The notes: generated from the letters alone by a model not told the origin. 64,000 nucleotides of DNA from Sphaerotilus microaerophilus (GCF_023734135.1 NZ_AP025730.1:1488001-1552000); one strand, 5' to 3'; shown: positions 44,526-53,222, counted from the first letter of the stretch. Translations and numbers: made by a program.

Positions 44526-45455
44526 TCAGACGCGGTCGATGATCTTCTCCCCGAACAGGCCCTGCGGCCTGACCAGGAGGAACACGAGGGCGAGGACGTA
44601 GGCGAACCAGATCTCGATGCCGCCACCCAGCATCGGGCCGATGTAGACCTCCGAGAGCTTCTCGCCCACGCCGATGATCAGCCCGCCGATGATGGCGCCC
44701 GGCACCGAGGTCAGCCCGCCCAGGATCACCACCGGCAACGCCTTGAGCGCCACCAGCGACAGCGAGAACTGCACGCCCAGCTTGCTGCCCCAGATGATCC
44801 CGGCCACCAGCGCGACGAAGCCGGCCACCGACCACACGATCACCCAGATGCGGCTGAGCGGGATGCCGATGGACTGCGCGGCCTGGTGGTCGTCGGCCAC
44901 CGCACGCAGGGCCCGGCCCGTGGCGGTCTTCTGGAAGAACAGGCTGAGCGCGCCGACCAGCGTCGCGGCGATCAGCGCTGCCGCCAGGTCCTCCTGGCTG
45001 ACCAGCACGCCGCCCTGGAACAGGCTCTCGAACAGGAAGATCGGGTCCTTGGGCAGGCCCACGTCGATCTTGTAGATGTCGCTGCCGAACAGCGTCTGGC
45101 CGAAGCCGTCCAGGAAGTAGGTGATGCCCAGCGTGGCCATCAGCAGCGTGATGCCCTCCTGGTTGACCAGCTTGCCGAGCACGAAGCGCTCGATCAGCCA
45201 GGCCACCGCGATCATCACGGCCATCGCCGCCAGGAAGCCGACCAGGTTGGCGACCAGCTTGCTGTCGGTGCCCAACAGCTTGGGCGCCCACTCGGCAAAG
45301 CGCGCCATTGCGAGCGCGGCAAACAGCACCATGGCGCCCTGCGCGAAGTTGAACACGCCGCTGGCCTTGAAGATCAGCACGAAGCCCAGCGCGACGAGCG
45401 AATACAGCATGCCCGTCATCAGGCCGCCGATCAGCGTCTCGAGAAAGAATCCCAT
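44526..45455 (-). CDS. livH: Branched-chain-type ABC transporter permease LivH
   Basis: A 309-residue permease with about eight membrane segments. G-M-L-Y-S-L-V-A-L-G-F-V-L-I-F-K-A-S-G-V-F-N-F-A-Q-G (in two parts) is the LivH N-terminal hallmark, and a second conserved part reads V-I-L-G-G-L-T-S-V-P-G-A. AGGAGA lies six bases upstream. It follows livG by 21 bp. Confidence 0.92.
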   Translation of the reverse strand: MGFFLETLIGGLMTGMLYSLVALGFVLIFKASGVFNFAQGAMVLFAALAMARFAEWAPKLLGTDSKLVANLVGFLAAMAVMIAVAWLIERFVLGKLVNQEGITLLMATLGITYFLDGFGQTLFGSDIYKIDVGLPKDPIFLFESLFQGGVLVSQEDLAAALIAATLVGALSLFFQKTATGRALRAVADDHQAAQSIGIPLSRIWVIVWSVAGFVALVAGIIWGSKLGVQFSLSLVALKALPVVILGGLTSVPGAIIGGLIIGVGEKLSEVYIGPMLGGGIEIWFAYVLALVFLLVRPQGLFGEKIIDRV

Positions 45456-45476
45456 CGAATGTCTCCTGCGCCGGGT

Positions 45477-46265
45477 TCAGTGCGACGTGCCGAGGTAGGC
45501 GCTGATGACCTCCTCGTTGTTGCGCACTTCGTCGGGCGTGCCGTCACCGATCTTCTTGCCGTAGTCCAGCACCACGACACGGTCGGAGATGTCCATCACC
45601 ACGCCCATGTCGTGTTCGATCAGCACGATCGTGGTGCCGAACTCGTCGTTCACGTCCAGGATGAAGCGGCACATGTCCTGCTTCTCCTCGACGTTCATGC
45701 CCGCCATCGGCTCGTCGAGCAGCAGCACCTGCGGCTCCATCGCCAGCGCGCGGCCGAGGTCGACGCGCTTTTGCAGGCCGTAGGGCAGGCGGCCCACCGG
45801 TGTCTTGCGGAAGGCCTGGATCTCCAGGAAGTCGATGATGTGCTCGACGTGGGCGCGGTGCGCGGACTCCTCGCGCTCGGCCGGCCCCCAGTGCAGCGCC
45901 TGCATGAAGAGGTTGCTCTTCATCTTCATGTTGCGCCCGGTCATGATGTTGTCGATCACGCTCATGCCCTTGAACAGCGCCAGGTTCTGGAAGGTGCGGG
46001 CCACCCCCATCTCCGCGACCTGCCGGCTGTTCATGTGGCTGAAGGTCTGACCACGGAAGGTGATCTTGCCCTCCTGCGGGGTGTAGACCCCGTTGATGCA
46101 ATTGAGCATCGAGCTCTTGCCGGCGCCGTTGGGGCCGATGATGGCGCGCACCTCGTGCTCGCGCACGTTGAAGCTGATGTCGGTGAGCGCCTTCACGCCG
46201 CCGAAGCGCAGGCTGATGTTCTGGACGTCGAGGATGACGTCGCCGATCTTCTTCTGCTCGCTCAT
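45477..46265 (-). CDS. livG: Branched-chain-type ABC transporter ATPase LivG
   Basis: A 262-residue ATPase from ATG 46265, overlapping the ligase stop (ATGA). Walker A G-P-N-G-A-G-K-S-S, a variant signature L-P-Y-G-L-Q-K-R and Walker B V-L-L-L-D-E-P-M-A-G-M-N are present. The signature differs from the classical L-S-G-G-Q form but is usual for LivG (L-x-Y-G-x-Q). It energises LivH/LivM with LivF. Confidence 0.92.
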   Translation of the reverse strand: MSEQKKIGDVILDVQNISLRFGGVKALTDISFNVREHEVRAIIGPNGAGKSSMLNCINGVYTPQEGKITFRGQTFSHMNSRQVAEMGVARTFQNLALFKGMSVIDNIMTGRNMKMKSNLFMQALHWGPAEREESAHRAHVEHIIDFLEIQAFRKTPVGRLPYGLQKRVDLGRALAMEPQVLLLDEPMAGMNVEEKQDMCRFILDVNDEFGTTIVLIEHDMGVVMDISDRVVVLDYGKKIGDGTPDEVRNNEEVISAYLGTSH

Positions 46266-48211
46266 GCAGCGCTCCGTACGGCCGGGAAGGTCTTGGCGTC
46301 GATGATCTTCAGCGTGGCCGAGACGCTGCCGCTGCGACCATCCTCGAACTTCACCGCCGTCTCGATGAACTGTTCGGACTTGCCCTCGTACAGCGCGTCG
46401 ACCAGCACCTTGTACTTGTCGTTGATGAAACCGCGCTTGACCTTGCGGGTGCGGGTCATCTCGCCGTCGTCGGCGTCCAGTTCCTTGTGCAGCACCAGGA
46501 AGCGGCTGATCTGGCTGCCCGCCAGCAGGGCGTCCTGCGCCAGGTCGGCGTTGACCTTCTCGACGCACTCGCGGATCAGTTCAAGAACCTGCGGCTTGCC
46601 GGCGATGTCGGTGTAGCCGGCGTAGGGCAGGTTGCGCCGCTCGGCCCAGTTGCCCACCGCCTCGAAGTCGATGTTGATGAAGGCGCAGACCTTCTCGCGG
46701 CCGTCGCCGAAGGCCACCGCCTCCTTGATGTGCGGGAAGAACTTCAGCTTGTTCTCGACGTACTTGGGCGCGAACATCGCCCCGTCGTTGGCGCCGCCCT
46801 TGATGCGGCCCACGTCCTTGACGCGGTCGATGATCTTCAGGTGTCCGCTGGCGTCGATGAAACCGGCGTCGCTGGTGTGGTACCAGCCCTCGGCGGTCAG
46901 CACCTCGGCGGTGGCGGCGGGGTTCTTGTAGTACTCCTTGAGCAGGCCGGGCGACTTGACCAGGATCTCGCCGTTCTCGGCCAGCTTGATCTCCACGCCG
47001 GCGATGGGCACGCCCACCGTGTCGGCGCGGGCCTCGTGGTCGGGCTGCAGGCAGACGAACACGGCGGTCTCGGTGCTGCCGTAGAGCTGCTTGAGGTTGA
47101 TACCGATCGAGCGGTAGAAGGTGAACAGGTCCGGACCGATCGCCTCGCCCGCCGTGTAGGCCACCCGCACCCGGCTGAAGCCCAGCGTATTGCGCAGCGG
47201 GCCGTAGACGAACAGGTTGCCCAGTGCGTACTTGATGGAGTCGACCAGGCCGATCGACTTGCCGTCCATGCGCGCCGGGCCCACCCGCTTGGCCACGTCC
47301 ATGAAGGCGTGGAACATCTTCTTCTTGATGGCGCCAGCGTCCTCCATGCGGATCATCACCGAGGTCAGCAGGCCTTCGAAGATGCGCGGCGGGGCGAAGT
47401 AGTAGGTCGGCCCGATCTCCTTGAGGTCGATCGTCACCGTGGCGCCCGATTCCGGGCAGTTCACCACGTAGCCGCAGGCCAGCCACTGTGCGTAGCTGAA
47501 GATGTTCTGGCCGATCCACGCGGGCGGCAGGTAGGCCAGCACCTCGTCGCGCTCGGTCAGGTTGTCGAACTTGGCGCCCGCTGAAGCCCGGTCGATGAGC
47601 GATCGGTGCGTGTGCACCACGCCCTTCGGGTTGCCCGTGGTGCCGGAGGTGAAGAACATGGCCGCCACGTCGCTGGGGGCAGTGCGCTCGATGGCCTGCT
47701 CCAGGAACTCGGGGTGCTGGCGCGCATAGGCCTTGCCTTCCTCGATCAACTGGTCAAGTCCGGACAGACCGGGTTCGTCGTACTTGCGCAGGCCACGCGG
47801 GTCGTCGAACCAGACGCGGGCGAGCTGCGGGCAGTGCTCGCGCACCTCCAGCATCTTGTCGACCTGCTCCTGGTCCTCGACGACCGCAAACCCGACCTCG
47901 GCATTGTTGAGCGGGAAGACGAACTCGGCGGCGACGGCGTCCTGGTACAGCGGCACGGGAATGGCACCCAGGCACTGCGCGGCCAGCATCGTGGCGCTCA
48001 GGCGCGGGCGGTTGTCGCCCACCACCACGATGTGCTGGCCGGGCTGCAGCCCGGCCGCGGCCAAGCCGCCGGCAATGGCGCGCACCATCTCCAGCAGGTC
48101 GTGCCAGTTCAGGCTCTGCCAGATGCCGTATTCCTTCTCACGCAGCGCCGCAGCCTGTGGACGCCGCCGGGCGTGGTCCAGCAGCAGGCGCGGGAAAGTC
48201 ATGTTCTGCAC
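46262..48211 (-). CDS. Long-chain-type acyl-CoA synthetase (AMP-forming)
   Basis: A 649-residue adenylating enzyme, first gene of the transporter operon. GTG 48211 is preferred because GGAGGAG lies about nine bases upstream; ATG 48202 is the alternative. The P-loop-like motif F-F-T-S-G-T-T-G-N-P-K-G and Y-G-S-T-E-T-A are standard, with W-Y-H-T-S-D-A-G-F near the C-terminus. Similar ligases beside Liv-type transporters activate imported aromatic or branched acids. With a second, PaaK-like ligase at the other end of the operon, two activation steps or two substrates are implied. Confidence 0.87.
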   Translation of the reverse strand: MQNMTFPRLLLDHARRRPQAAALREKEYGIWQSLNWHDLLEMVRAIAGGLAAAGLQPGQHIVVVGDNRPRLSATMLAAQCLGAIPVPLYQDAVAAEFVFPLNNAEVGFAVVEDQEQVDKMLEVREHCPQLARVWFDDPRGLRKYDEPGLSGLDQLIEEGKAYARQHPEFLEQAIERTAPSDVAAMFFTSGTTGNPKGVVHTHRSLIDRASAGAKFDNLTERDEVLAYLPPAWIGQNIFSYAQWLACGYVVNCPESGATVTIDLKEIGPTYYFAPPRIFEGLLTSVMIRMEDAGAIKKKMFHAFMDVAKRVGPARMDGKSIGLVDSIKYALGNLFVYGPLRNTLGFSRVRVAYTAGEAIGPDLFTFYRSIGINLKQLYGSTETAVFVCLQPDHEARADTVGVPIAGVEIKLAENGEILVKSPGLLKEYYKNPAATAEVLTAEGWYHTSDAGFIDASGHLKIIDRVKDVGRIKGGANDGAMFAPKYVENKLKFFPHIKEAVAFGDGREKVCAFINIDFEAVGNWAERRNLPYAGYTDIAGKPQVLELIRECVEKVNADLAQDALLAGSQISRFLVLHKELDADDGEMTRTRKVKRGFINDKYKVLVDALYEGKSEQFIETAVKFEDGRSGSVSATLKIIDAKTFPAVRSAA

Positions 48212-48307
48212 CGCGGGTCTCCTCCGGGCAAGTGGGTGGGCGTGTCCGGCTCCATCAGGACACCCCTCACGATGGAAGCGGATGCTACGCAGCTATTTGA
48301 CGCCAGG

Positions 48308-48325
48308 TTGTCGGCCTGACGACAA
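48308..48325. promoter_or_regulatory. Perfect dyad TTGTCG-N6-CGACAA, candidate Crp/Fnr-type operator 1
   Basis: A 6-bp perfect inverted repeat with a 6-bp spacer in the gap between the ligase operon and the divergent Crp/Fnr gene. Half-site and N6 spacing resemble the CRP/CooA layout (CooA: TGTCA-N6-CGACA) rather than FNR (TTGAT-N4-ATCAA). Confidence 0.6.
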
Positions 48326-48374
48326 TCCTAGGGACAGCCCGGGCAGGACTTTCCCAGGGGCTGAAGGGGTCTCT

Positions 48375-48392
48375 TTGTCAGGCGCTTGTCAA
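48375..48392. promoter_or_regulatory. Imperfect dyad TTGTCA-N6-TGTCAA, candidate operator 2
   Basis: Same 6-N6-6 geometry as the dyad 67 bp away, pairing at 5 of 6 positions and sharing the TTGTC/CAA outer bases. It lies ~50 bp before the regulator gene and could mediate autoregulation. Confidence 0.5.
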
Positions 48393-48439
48393 GTTGCCGG
48401 GCATCGGGGGCCATTTCAACGTGCAGCTTGATGCGTGTC

Positions 48440-49186
48440 ATGTCTCAGCCCAACCAGCCGCCTGAATCGCCCCTGCGGGACCATCACTCGCCGCTGCGCC
48501 GCCGCGCCCGGGCAGCCACCCGGGCCGAGCTGGACATGGTGCCCTGGCTCCAGGTGCTGGCGGCGCAGGAGCGTGAGCACGTCATCGAGCACCTGCAGGT
48601 GGCCGATGCCGAGGTGGGCGAATTCGTCTGCAAGATCGGCCGCTCCGCCAACTTCTGGTTCGGCGTGATCGACGGCCTGCTGAAGATGAGCAACGACGGC
48701 ACCACCAGCGCCTCGATCACCTTCACCGGGGTGCCGCCAGGGGCCTGGTTTGGCGAGGGCACGCTGCTCAAGCACGAGGTCTACCGCTACAACATCGAGG
48801 CCCTGCGGCGCAGCACCGTGGCGGGCCTGCCGCTGGCGAGCTTCGACTGGCTGCTCGCGCGCAGCATCCCCTTCAACCGCTACCTGATGCTGCAGCTCAA
48901 CGAGCGCCTCAGCCAGTTCATTGGCGCGCGGGAGATCGACCGGCTCAGCGACCCCGACACCCGCGTCGCCCGCGGGCTGGCGGCGCTGTTCCACCCGGTG
49001 CTCTACCCGGGCGTGGGCGAATTGCTGCGCATCACGCAGCAGGAACTGGGCTACCTGATCGGCCTGTCGCGCCAGCGCGTCAACGAGGCGCTGCGCAACT
49101 TGCAGGCCGTGGGCCTGATCCGCATCGAGTACGGCGGGGTGCGCGTGCTGGACCTGGGCGGGCTGCGCGGCTACCGTCCGGCCTGA
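48440..49186 (+). CDS. Crp/Fnr-family transcriptional regulator
   Basis: About 248 residues (ATG 48440; ATG 48431 is also possible, neither with a strong ribosome-binding site). The N-terminal half is a cyclic-nucleotide-binding-like beta-roll (V-I-D-G-L-L-K-M-S; P-G-A-W-F-G-E-G-T-L-L). The C-terminal winged helix is T-Q-Q-E-L-G-Y-L-I-G-L-S-R-Q-R-V-N-E-A-L-R-N-L, with an SRQR recognition helix start comparable to SRET of CRP. No FNR-type N-terminal cysteine cluster is seen. It is transcribed away from the ligase/Liv operon, with two matching dyads between them, so local control of uptake and activation is likely. The effector is unknown. Confidence 0.87.
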   Translation: MSQPNQPPESPLRDHHSPLRRRARAATRAELDMVPWLQVLAAQEREHVIEHLQVADAEVGEFVCKIGRSANFWFGVIDGLLKMSNDGTTSASITFTGVPPGAWFGEGTLLKHEVYRYNIEALRRSTVAGLPLASFDWLLARSIPFNRYLMLQLNERLSQFIGAREIDRLSDPDTRVARGLAALFHPVLYPGVGELLRITQQELGYLIGLSRQRVNEALRNLQAVGLIRIEYGGVRVLDLGGLRGYRPA

Positions 49187-49222
49187 CAAGGCGGCCGGCG
49201 CAGCACCGCAGCGCCCGGGCCG

Positions 49223-50218
49223 TCAGTGCACGAACCCCATCGGCGTGCGCCGCCCGCCCGCCTCGGGCAGGTCGGCCACCTCGATGGCCGTACGGCGCGC
49301 CAGCTTGGCGTTGCCAAAGGCGGTCATCCAGGCGCGCCGCATCTCCCGCGGGGCCAGCTCGGCCAGGCAGGCCAGCACGTCGTCGCCCGGGGCCTCCTCG
49401 AAGCGCCGGCCCCAGTCGTGCGCTGCGCGGATGCCCTGGTACAGCCGCAGCGCGATGAGGCGGGCGGCGTCGCGGTCGGGCAGGCGCACCTCGTAGACGT
49501 TCATGCGGTTCAGGATGGGCTCGGGAATCGCGCGCTCGTCGTTGGCGGTGGCCACCCAGATCACCTGGCTGGCGTCGATCGGCACCTCGGCGAACTCGTC
49601 GGTGAAGCTGTGTGCGGTGTCGTGCTCCAGCAGGCTGTAGAGCGCACCCAGCGGGTCGTAGGCGTGCTCGCCACCGGCCTTGTCGATCTCGTCGACGACG
49701 ATCACCGGGTTGGCGTACTGGCCCTCCACCAGCGTCTCGAACACCTTGCCCGGTCGTGCGCCCTTCCACTGCGAGCTGGCGCCCGACGGCACCCAGCCCG
49801 CGGTGAGCGAGCTCATCGAGACAAAGCCCATGCCGGTGCCGAGCAGCTGGGCCATCTCGCGGGCGAAGTGCGTCTTGCCCACACCGGGTGGGCCGAGCAG
49901 CAGGATGGGGGTGATTTCCAGGGCATCCCGGCTGTCCTCGCAGAGCGCGAGCTGGCGCTTCACGTCATCGAGCACCGGGTGGAAGTTGGGCAGCGTGTCA
50001 TAGAGGTGGTCCATCACCGGCAGCCCGCAGGGCTTGACCTGGAAGCGTTCCGGCCCCTTCTCCAGCATGCGCTCGTAGGTGGCACGCAGGTGCTCGTGTT
50101 CCTTTGCCGGCAGCTTGGTCAGGCGTTTCTCGACCTCGTCGGTGCGGTAGACGCGCCGCATCTGGGCGATCGGGATCGCAGGCTGGGCGCAGACCAGATC
50201 GGTGATCGGACGACTCAT
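49223..50218 (-). CDS. Lon-like AAA+ ATPase without protease domain
   Basis: A 331-residue protein from ATG 50218 (GGAGG six bases upstream). An N-terminal helical segment (residues 1-95; R-L-T-K-L-P-A-K-E-H-E-H-L) leads into an AAA+ module with Walker A G-P-P-G-V-G-K-T, Walker B V-I-V-V-D-E-I-D-K, sensor I W-V-A-T-A-N-D and an arginine near L-N-R-M-N. The pre-Walker region (Y-D-T-L-P-N-F-H-P-V-L-D) resembles the Lon AAA module, but the Ser-Lys protease domain and Lon N-domain are absent. Target and role are unknown. It is monocistronic and convergent with the Crp/Fnr gene. Confidence 0.8.
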   Translation of the reverse strand: MSRPITDLVCAQPAIPIAQMRRVYRTDEVEKRLTKLPAKEHEHLRATYERMLEKGPERFQVKPCGLPVMDHLYDTLPNFHPVLDDVKRQLALCEDSRDALEITPILLLGPPGVGKTHFAREMAQLLGTGMGFVSMSSLTAGWVPSGASSQWKGARPGKVFETLVEGQYANPVIVVDEIDKAGGEHAYDPLGALYSLLEHDTAHSFTDEFAEVPIDASQVIWVATANDERAIPEPILNRMNVYEVRLPDRDAARLIALRLYQGIRAAHDWGRRFEEAPGDDVLACLAELAPREMRRAWMTAFGNAKLARRTAIEVADLPEAGGRRTPMGFVH

Positions 50219-50468
50219 ACGGAACCTCCGGGGCACGTCGAGCGGATGGCTGGAACCATTGCAGCAGAGCTTGCCAGTGCCGACCCGGCGAAGTAACCGG
50301 GGAATGTCCCCCACCCGGATGGATGGGGCCGATCCCGGGGCCTCGACGCGGGGTCTGCACAGGCTGCGCTGCTCCCCCATCATGAAGCAGAGTCCGTGCC
50401 CGAGACGCCCTTGCAGGCATCCCAGCCTGCGACGCGGCCAAGTCGCCTCGGCTGCAGCGCCACTTCAC
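50219..50468. other. Intergenic region upstream of the AAA+ gene
   Basis: Together with the repeat that follows, 338 bp separate the AAA+ start from the gspF stop. No open frame with coding character, RNA gene or clear promoter was recognised in this part. It contains the AAA+ ribosome-binding site and some G-rich/C-rich runs near 50300-50345. Confidence 0.5.
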
Positions 50469-50559
50469 CCAGCAGCCACCGCGGATCCGGCTGGGCCGGT
50501 CCGCTGGTGGCGCCCCCCTTGAGGGGGGAGCGCCGTCAGGCGCTACGGGGGATGGGTCA
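50469..50559 (-). repeat. Three-hairpin intergenic element, copy 2
   Basis: 91 bp ending with the gspF stop codon. Hairpin A: GCCACC-GCGG-AT-CCGGC, TGG, GCCGG-T-CCGC-T-GGTGGC. Hairpin B: CCCCCC-TTGA-GGGGGG. Hairpin C: AGCGCC-GTCA-GGCGCT. Tail ACGGGGG-A-TGGGTCA. Compared with copy 1, several stem positions change on both sides so that pairing is kept. Confidence 0.85.
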
Positions 50560-51780
50560 CTTCACCCAGGTATTGAGCTGGATGATCGGCATCAGCACGG
50601 CCAGCACGATCAGCATCACCATCGCGCCCATCACCACGATCAGCAGCGGCTCCAGGATGGTGGCCAGCTGCATGGCGCGGCGCTGCACCTCGGCGCTGAG
50701 CTGGGTGGCGGCGCGTTGCAGCATCAGGGGCAGCTCGCCGGTCTGTTCGCCCAGCCGGGCGAACATCGACAGCAGGCCCGGGAAGCGCTTTTTGGCTGCC
50801 AGCGCGGAGGCCAGCGGTGCGCCCTCGCGCACCTGCACCAGCGCGTCCATCGCGTCGGCGCGCATCGCGGCGTTGGAGAGCGTTTCGGCCGCCGCCTGCA
50901 GCGCCTTCAGGATCGGCACGCCGGAGCCGGCGAGCATCGCCAGCGTGCCGGCAAAGCGTGCGGCGTTGTAGCCGCGTGCCAGCTTGCCCACCAGCGGGAA
51001 GGTGAGGAAGAGCGCGTCGAGCTGCTCGCGCGTGGCGGCATTGCGCCGTGCCACCACCAGCAGGCCCACGCCGCCGGCGATGGCCAGCGCCAGCAGCCAG
51101 CCCCAGCCGCGGATGAAGTCGCTGATGGCCAGCATCGCCACGGTCAGGAAGGGCAGCGCGCGCTTGCCGCCGGCAAAGACCTGCGCCACCTGCGGCACCA
51201 CGTAGGTGACCAGGAAGACCACGATGACGATCGCCACGCAAGAGACGATGGCCGGGTAGAGCGCCGCGCCGATCAGCTTGGCCTTGAGCGCCTGGCGCTC
51301 CTCCAGGTCGTCGGCGAGCTTCTCCAGCACGCGGCCGAGCTGGCCGCTCTGCTCGCCCGCGGCCACCACGGCGCGGTAGACGTCGTCGAACTCGCGTGGT
51401 GCGGCGCCCAGCGCGCGGGCAAAGGGCGAGCCGGCGTTCACCTCGGCGCGCAGGTGCGCCAGCAGCTCGCGCTGGCGCGGGTCCTCGGCCTCCTCGGCCA
51501 GCGCGGTCAGCGAGCGCTCCAGCGGCAGCCCGGCGCTGACCAGGCCGGCGAGCTGGCGCGTCCAGATCGCCAGGGTGGTTGAGCTGTAGGCGCGCTTGCC
51601 GCGCCGTAGCGCGGCCGGGCCGTTGCCGGCGGGCGCATCGCCGGCCACCGGCAGCACCGCCAGCGGCACCAGGTCGCGCGCGCGCAACTGGGCGCGCACC
51701 GCCTTGGCGTTGTCACCTTCGAGCAGGCCGGTCTGCGTCTTGCCGGCAGCATCGAGCGCTTCAAATCGATAGGCAGGCAT
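50557..51780 (-). CDS. gspF: Type II secretion inner-membrane protein GspF
   Basis: A 407-residue polytopic platform protein. The N-terminus P-A-Y-R-F-E-A-L-D-A-A-G-K is typical, followed by two T2SSF domains (around residues 70-195 and 270-395), each ending in membrane helices. It recruits the GspE ATPase and drives pseudopilus assembly. It is the last gene of the gsp operon; its stop lies inside the structured repeat. Confidence 0.95.
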   Translation of the reverse strand: MPAYRFEALDAAGKTQTGLLEGDNAKAVRAQLRARDLVPLAVLPVAGDAPAGNGPAALRRGKRAYSSTTLAIWTRQLAGLVSAGLPLERSLTALAEEAEDPRQRELLAHLRAEVNAGSPFARALGAAPREFDDVYRAVVAAGEQSGQLGRVLEKLADDLEERQALKAKLIGAALYPAIVSCVAIVIVVFLVTYVVPQVAQVFAGGKRALPFLTVAMLAISDFIRGWGWLLALAIAGGVGLLVVARRNAATREQLDALFLTFPLVGKLARGYNAARFAGTLAMLAGSGVPILKALQAAAETLSNAAMRADAMDALVQVREGAPLASALAAKKRFPGLLSMFARLGEQTGELPLMLQRAATQLSAEVQRRAMQLATILEPLLIVVMGAMVMLIVLAVLMPIIQLNTWVK

Positions 51781-51786
51781 GGCGCC

Positions 51787-53205
51787 TTACTCTCGCGTCA
51801 CGCGCAGCAGTTCTTCGATGGAGGTGGTGCCGTCGGCCACCAGGCGCTCGCCGTCCTCGCGCATCGAGCGCATGCCGCTGCGCTGGGCGGCGGCGGTGAG
51901 CTTCGATTCGGGGGCGCGCTCGTGCACCAGCGCCCGCAACGCCTCGTCGGCCACCAGCAGCTCGTAGATGCCGCGCCGGCCCTTGTAGCCGGTGTGGCCG
52001 CAGTGGTCGCAGCCGATCGGACGCCACCGCCCGGTCTCGTCCTGGCGCTTGCACTTCGGGCAGAGGCAGCGCACCAGCCGCTGGGCCAGCACGCCCAGCA
52101 GGCTGGAGCTGAGCAGGAAGGGCTCGATGCCCATGTCGGTCAGGCGGGTGACCGCGCTGGGCGCGTCGTTGGTGTGCAGCGTGGCCAGCACCAGGTGGCC
52201 GGTCAGCGAGGCCTGCACCGCGATCTGGGCGGTCTCGTGGTCGCGGATCTCACCGATCATGATCACGTCCGGGTCCTGGCGCAGGATGGCGCGCAGGGCT
52301 TTGGCGAAGGTCAGGTCGATCCGGGCGTTGACCTGGGTCTGGCCGATGCCGGGCAGCTCGTATTCCACCGGGTCTTCCACCGTCAGCACGTTGGTGGTGC
52401 TGGTGTCGATGCGCCCCAGGCCGGCGTAGAGCGTGGTGGTCTTGCCCGAGCCGGTCGGGCCGGTGACCAGCACGATGCCGTGCGGCTGCTGCAGCAGGCG
52501 GTTGAAGCGCGTGAGCGTCTCGCCGGCCATGCCCAGGCCTTCGAGGGTGAACTTGGCCTCGCCCTTGTCGAGCAGGCGCAGCACCGCGCGCTCGCCGTGC
52601 ACGCCGGGCAGGGTGGAGACGCGCACGTCGATCGCACGCCCGCCAATGCGCAGGCTGATGCGGCCGTCCTGCGGCAGGCGCTTCTCGGCGATGTCCAGCT
52701 CGGCCATGATCTTCAGGCGCGAGATCAGCGCAGCGTGCAGCGCCTTGTTGGGCTGCACCACCTCGCGCAGCGTGCCGTCGACGCGGAAGCGCACCGCCGA
52801 GCTGCGCTCGTAGGGTTCGATGTGGATGTCGCTCGCGCCGTCCTTGGCCGCCTGCGTGAGCAGGGCGTTGAGCATGCGGATGATCGGCGCGTCGTTGGCG
52901 GCCTCCAGCAGGTCCTCCACTGCGGGCAGGTCCTGCATCATGCGGCTCAGGTCGACGGCGCTTTCCACCTCACCGACCACCGCCGCGGCGCTGGACTCGC
53001 CCCCGGCGTAGGCCTGCGCGATGCGCTGGGTGAGCCGCTCGGGGGTGTCGCGCTCGATGGCCTCGACCGCGTACAGGCGCTGCACCTCGGCCAGTGCGGC
53101 GAGCGAGGCGGTTTCGGGGGCGGCCCAGAGCACGAGGCGCTCGCCGTCGTCCTCCAGCAGCAGCTGCTGGGACTTGGCCCAGGCGTAGGGCAGGGGGTGG
53201 CGCAT
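51787..53205 (-). CDS. gspE: Type II secretion ATPase GspE
   Basis: A 472-residue hexameric ATPase. It has Walker A G-P-T-G-S-G-K-T-T-T (~249-258), an Asp box (D-P-V-E-Y-E-L), Walker B (D-P-D-V-I-M-I-G-E-I-R-D) and a His box (T-L-H-T-N-D). The zinc-binding C-x2-C pairs (C-P-K-C and C-D-H-C) lie near residues 388-412. The N-terminal GspL-binding region is short. It powers pseudopilus assembly from the cytoplasm. Confidence 0.95.
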   Translation of the reverse strand: MRHPLPYAWAKSQQLLLEDDGERLVLWAAPETASLAALAEVQRLYAVEAIERDTPERLTQRIAQAYAGGESSAAAVVGEVESAVDLSRMMQDLPAVEDLLEAANDAPIIRMLNALLTQAAKDGASDIHIEPYERSSAVRFRVDGTLREVVQPNKALHAALISRLKIMAELDIAEKRLPQDGRISLRIGGRAIDVRVSTLPGVHGERAVLRLLDKGEAKFTLEGLGMAGETLTRFNRLLQQPHGIVLVTGPTGSGKTTTLYAGLGRIDTSTTNVLTVEDPVEYELPGIGQTQVNARIDLTFAKALRAILRQDPDVIMIGEIRDHETAQIAVQASLTGHLVLATLHTNDAPSAVTRLTDMGIEPFLLSSSLLGVLAQRLVRCLCPKCKRQDETGRWRPIGCDHCGHTGYKGRRGIYELLVADEALRALVHERAPESKLTAAAQRSGMRSMREDGERLVADGTTSIEELLRVTRE

Positions 53206-53222
53206 GTGTGGACAGCCCTGGG

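Noticed and set aside
43410..46616. 1068-codon plus-strand frame opposite livM, livH and livG
   Set aside because: His/Asp/Gln-rich antisense artefact; all three minus-strand genes have intact family motifs and ribosome-binding sites.
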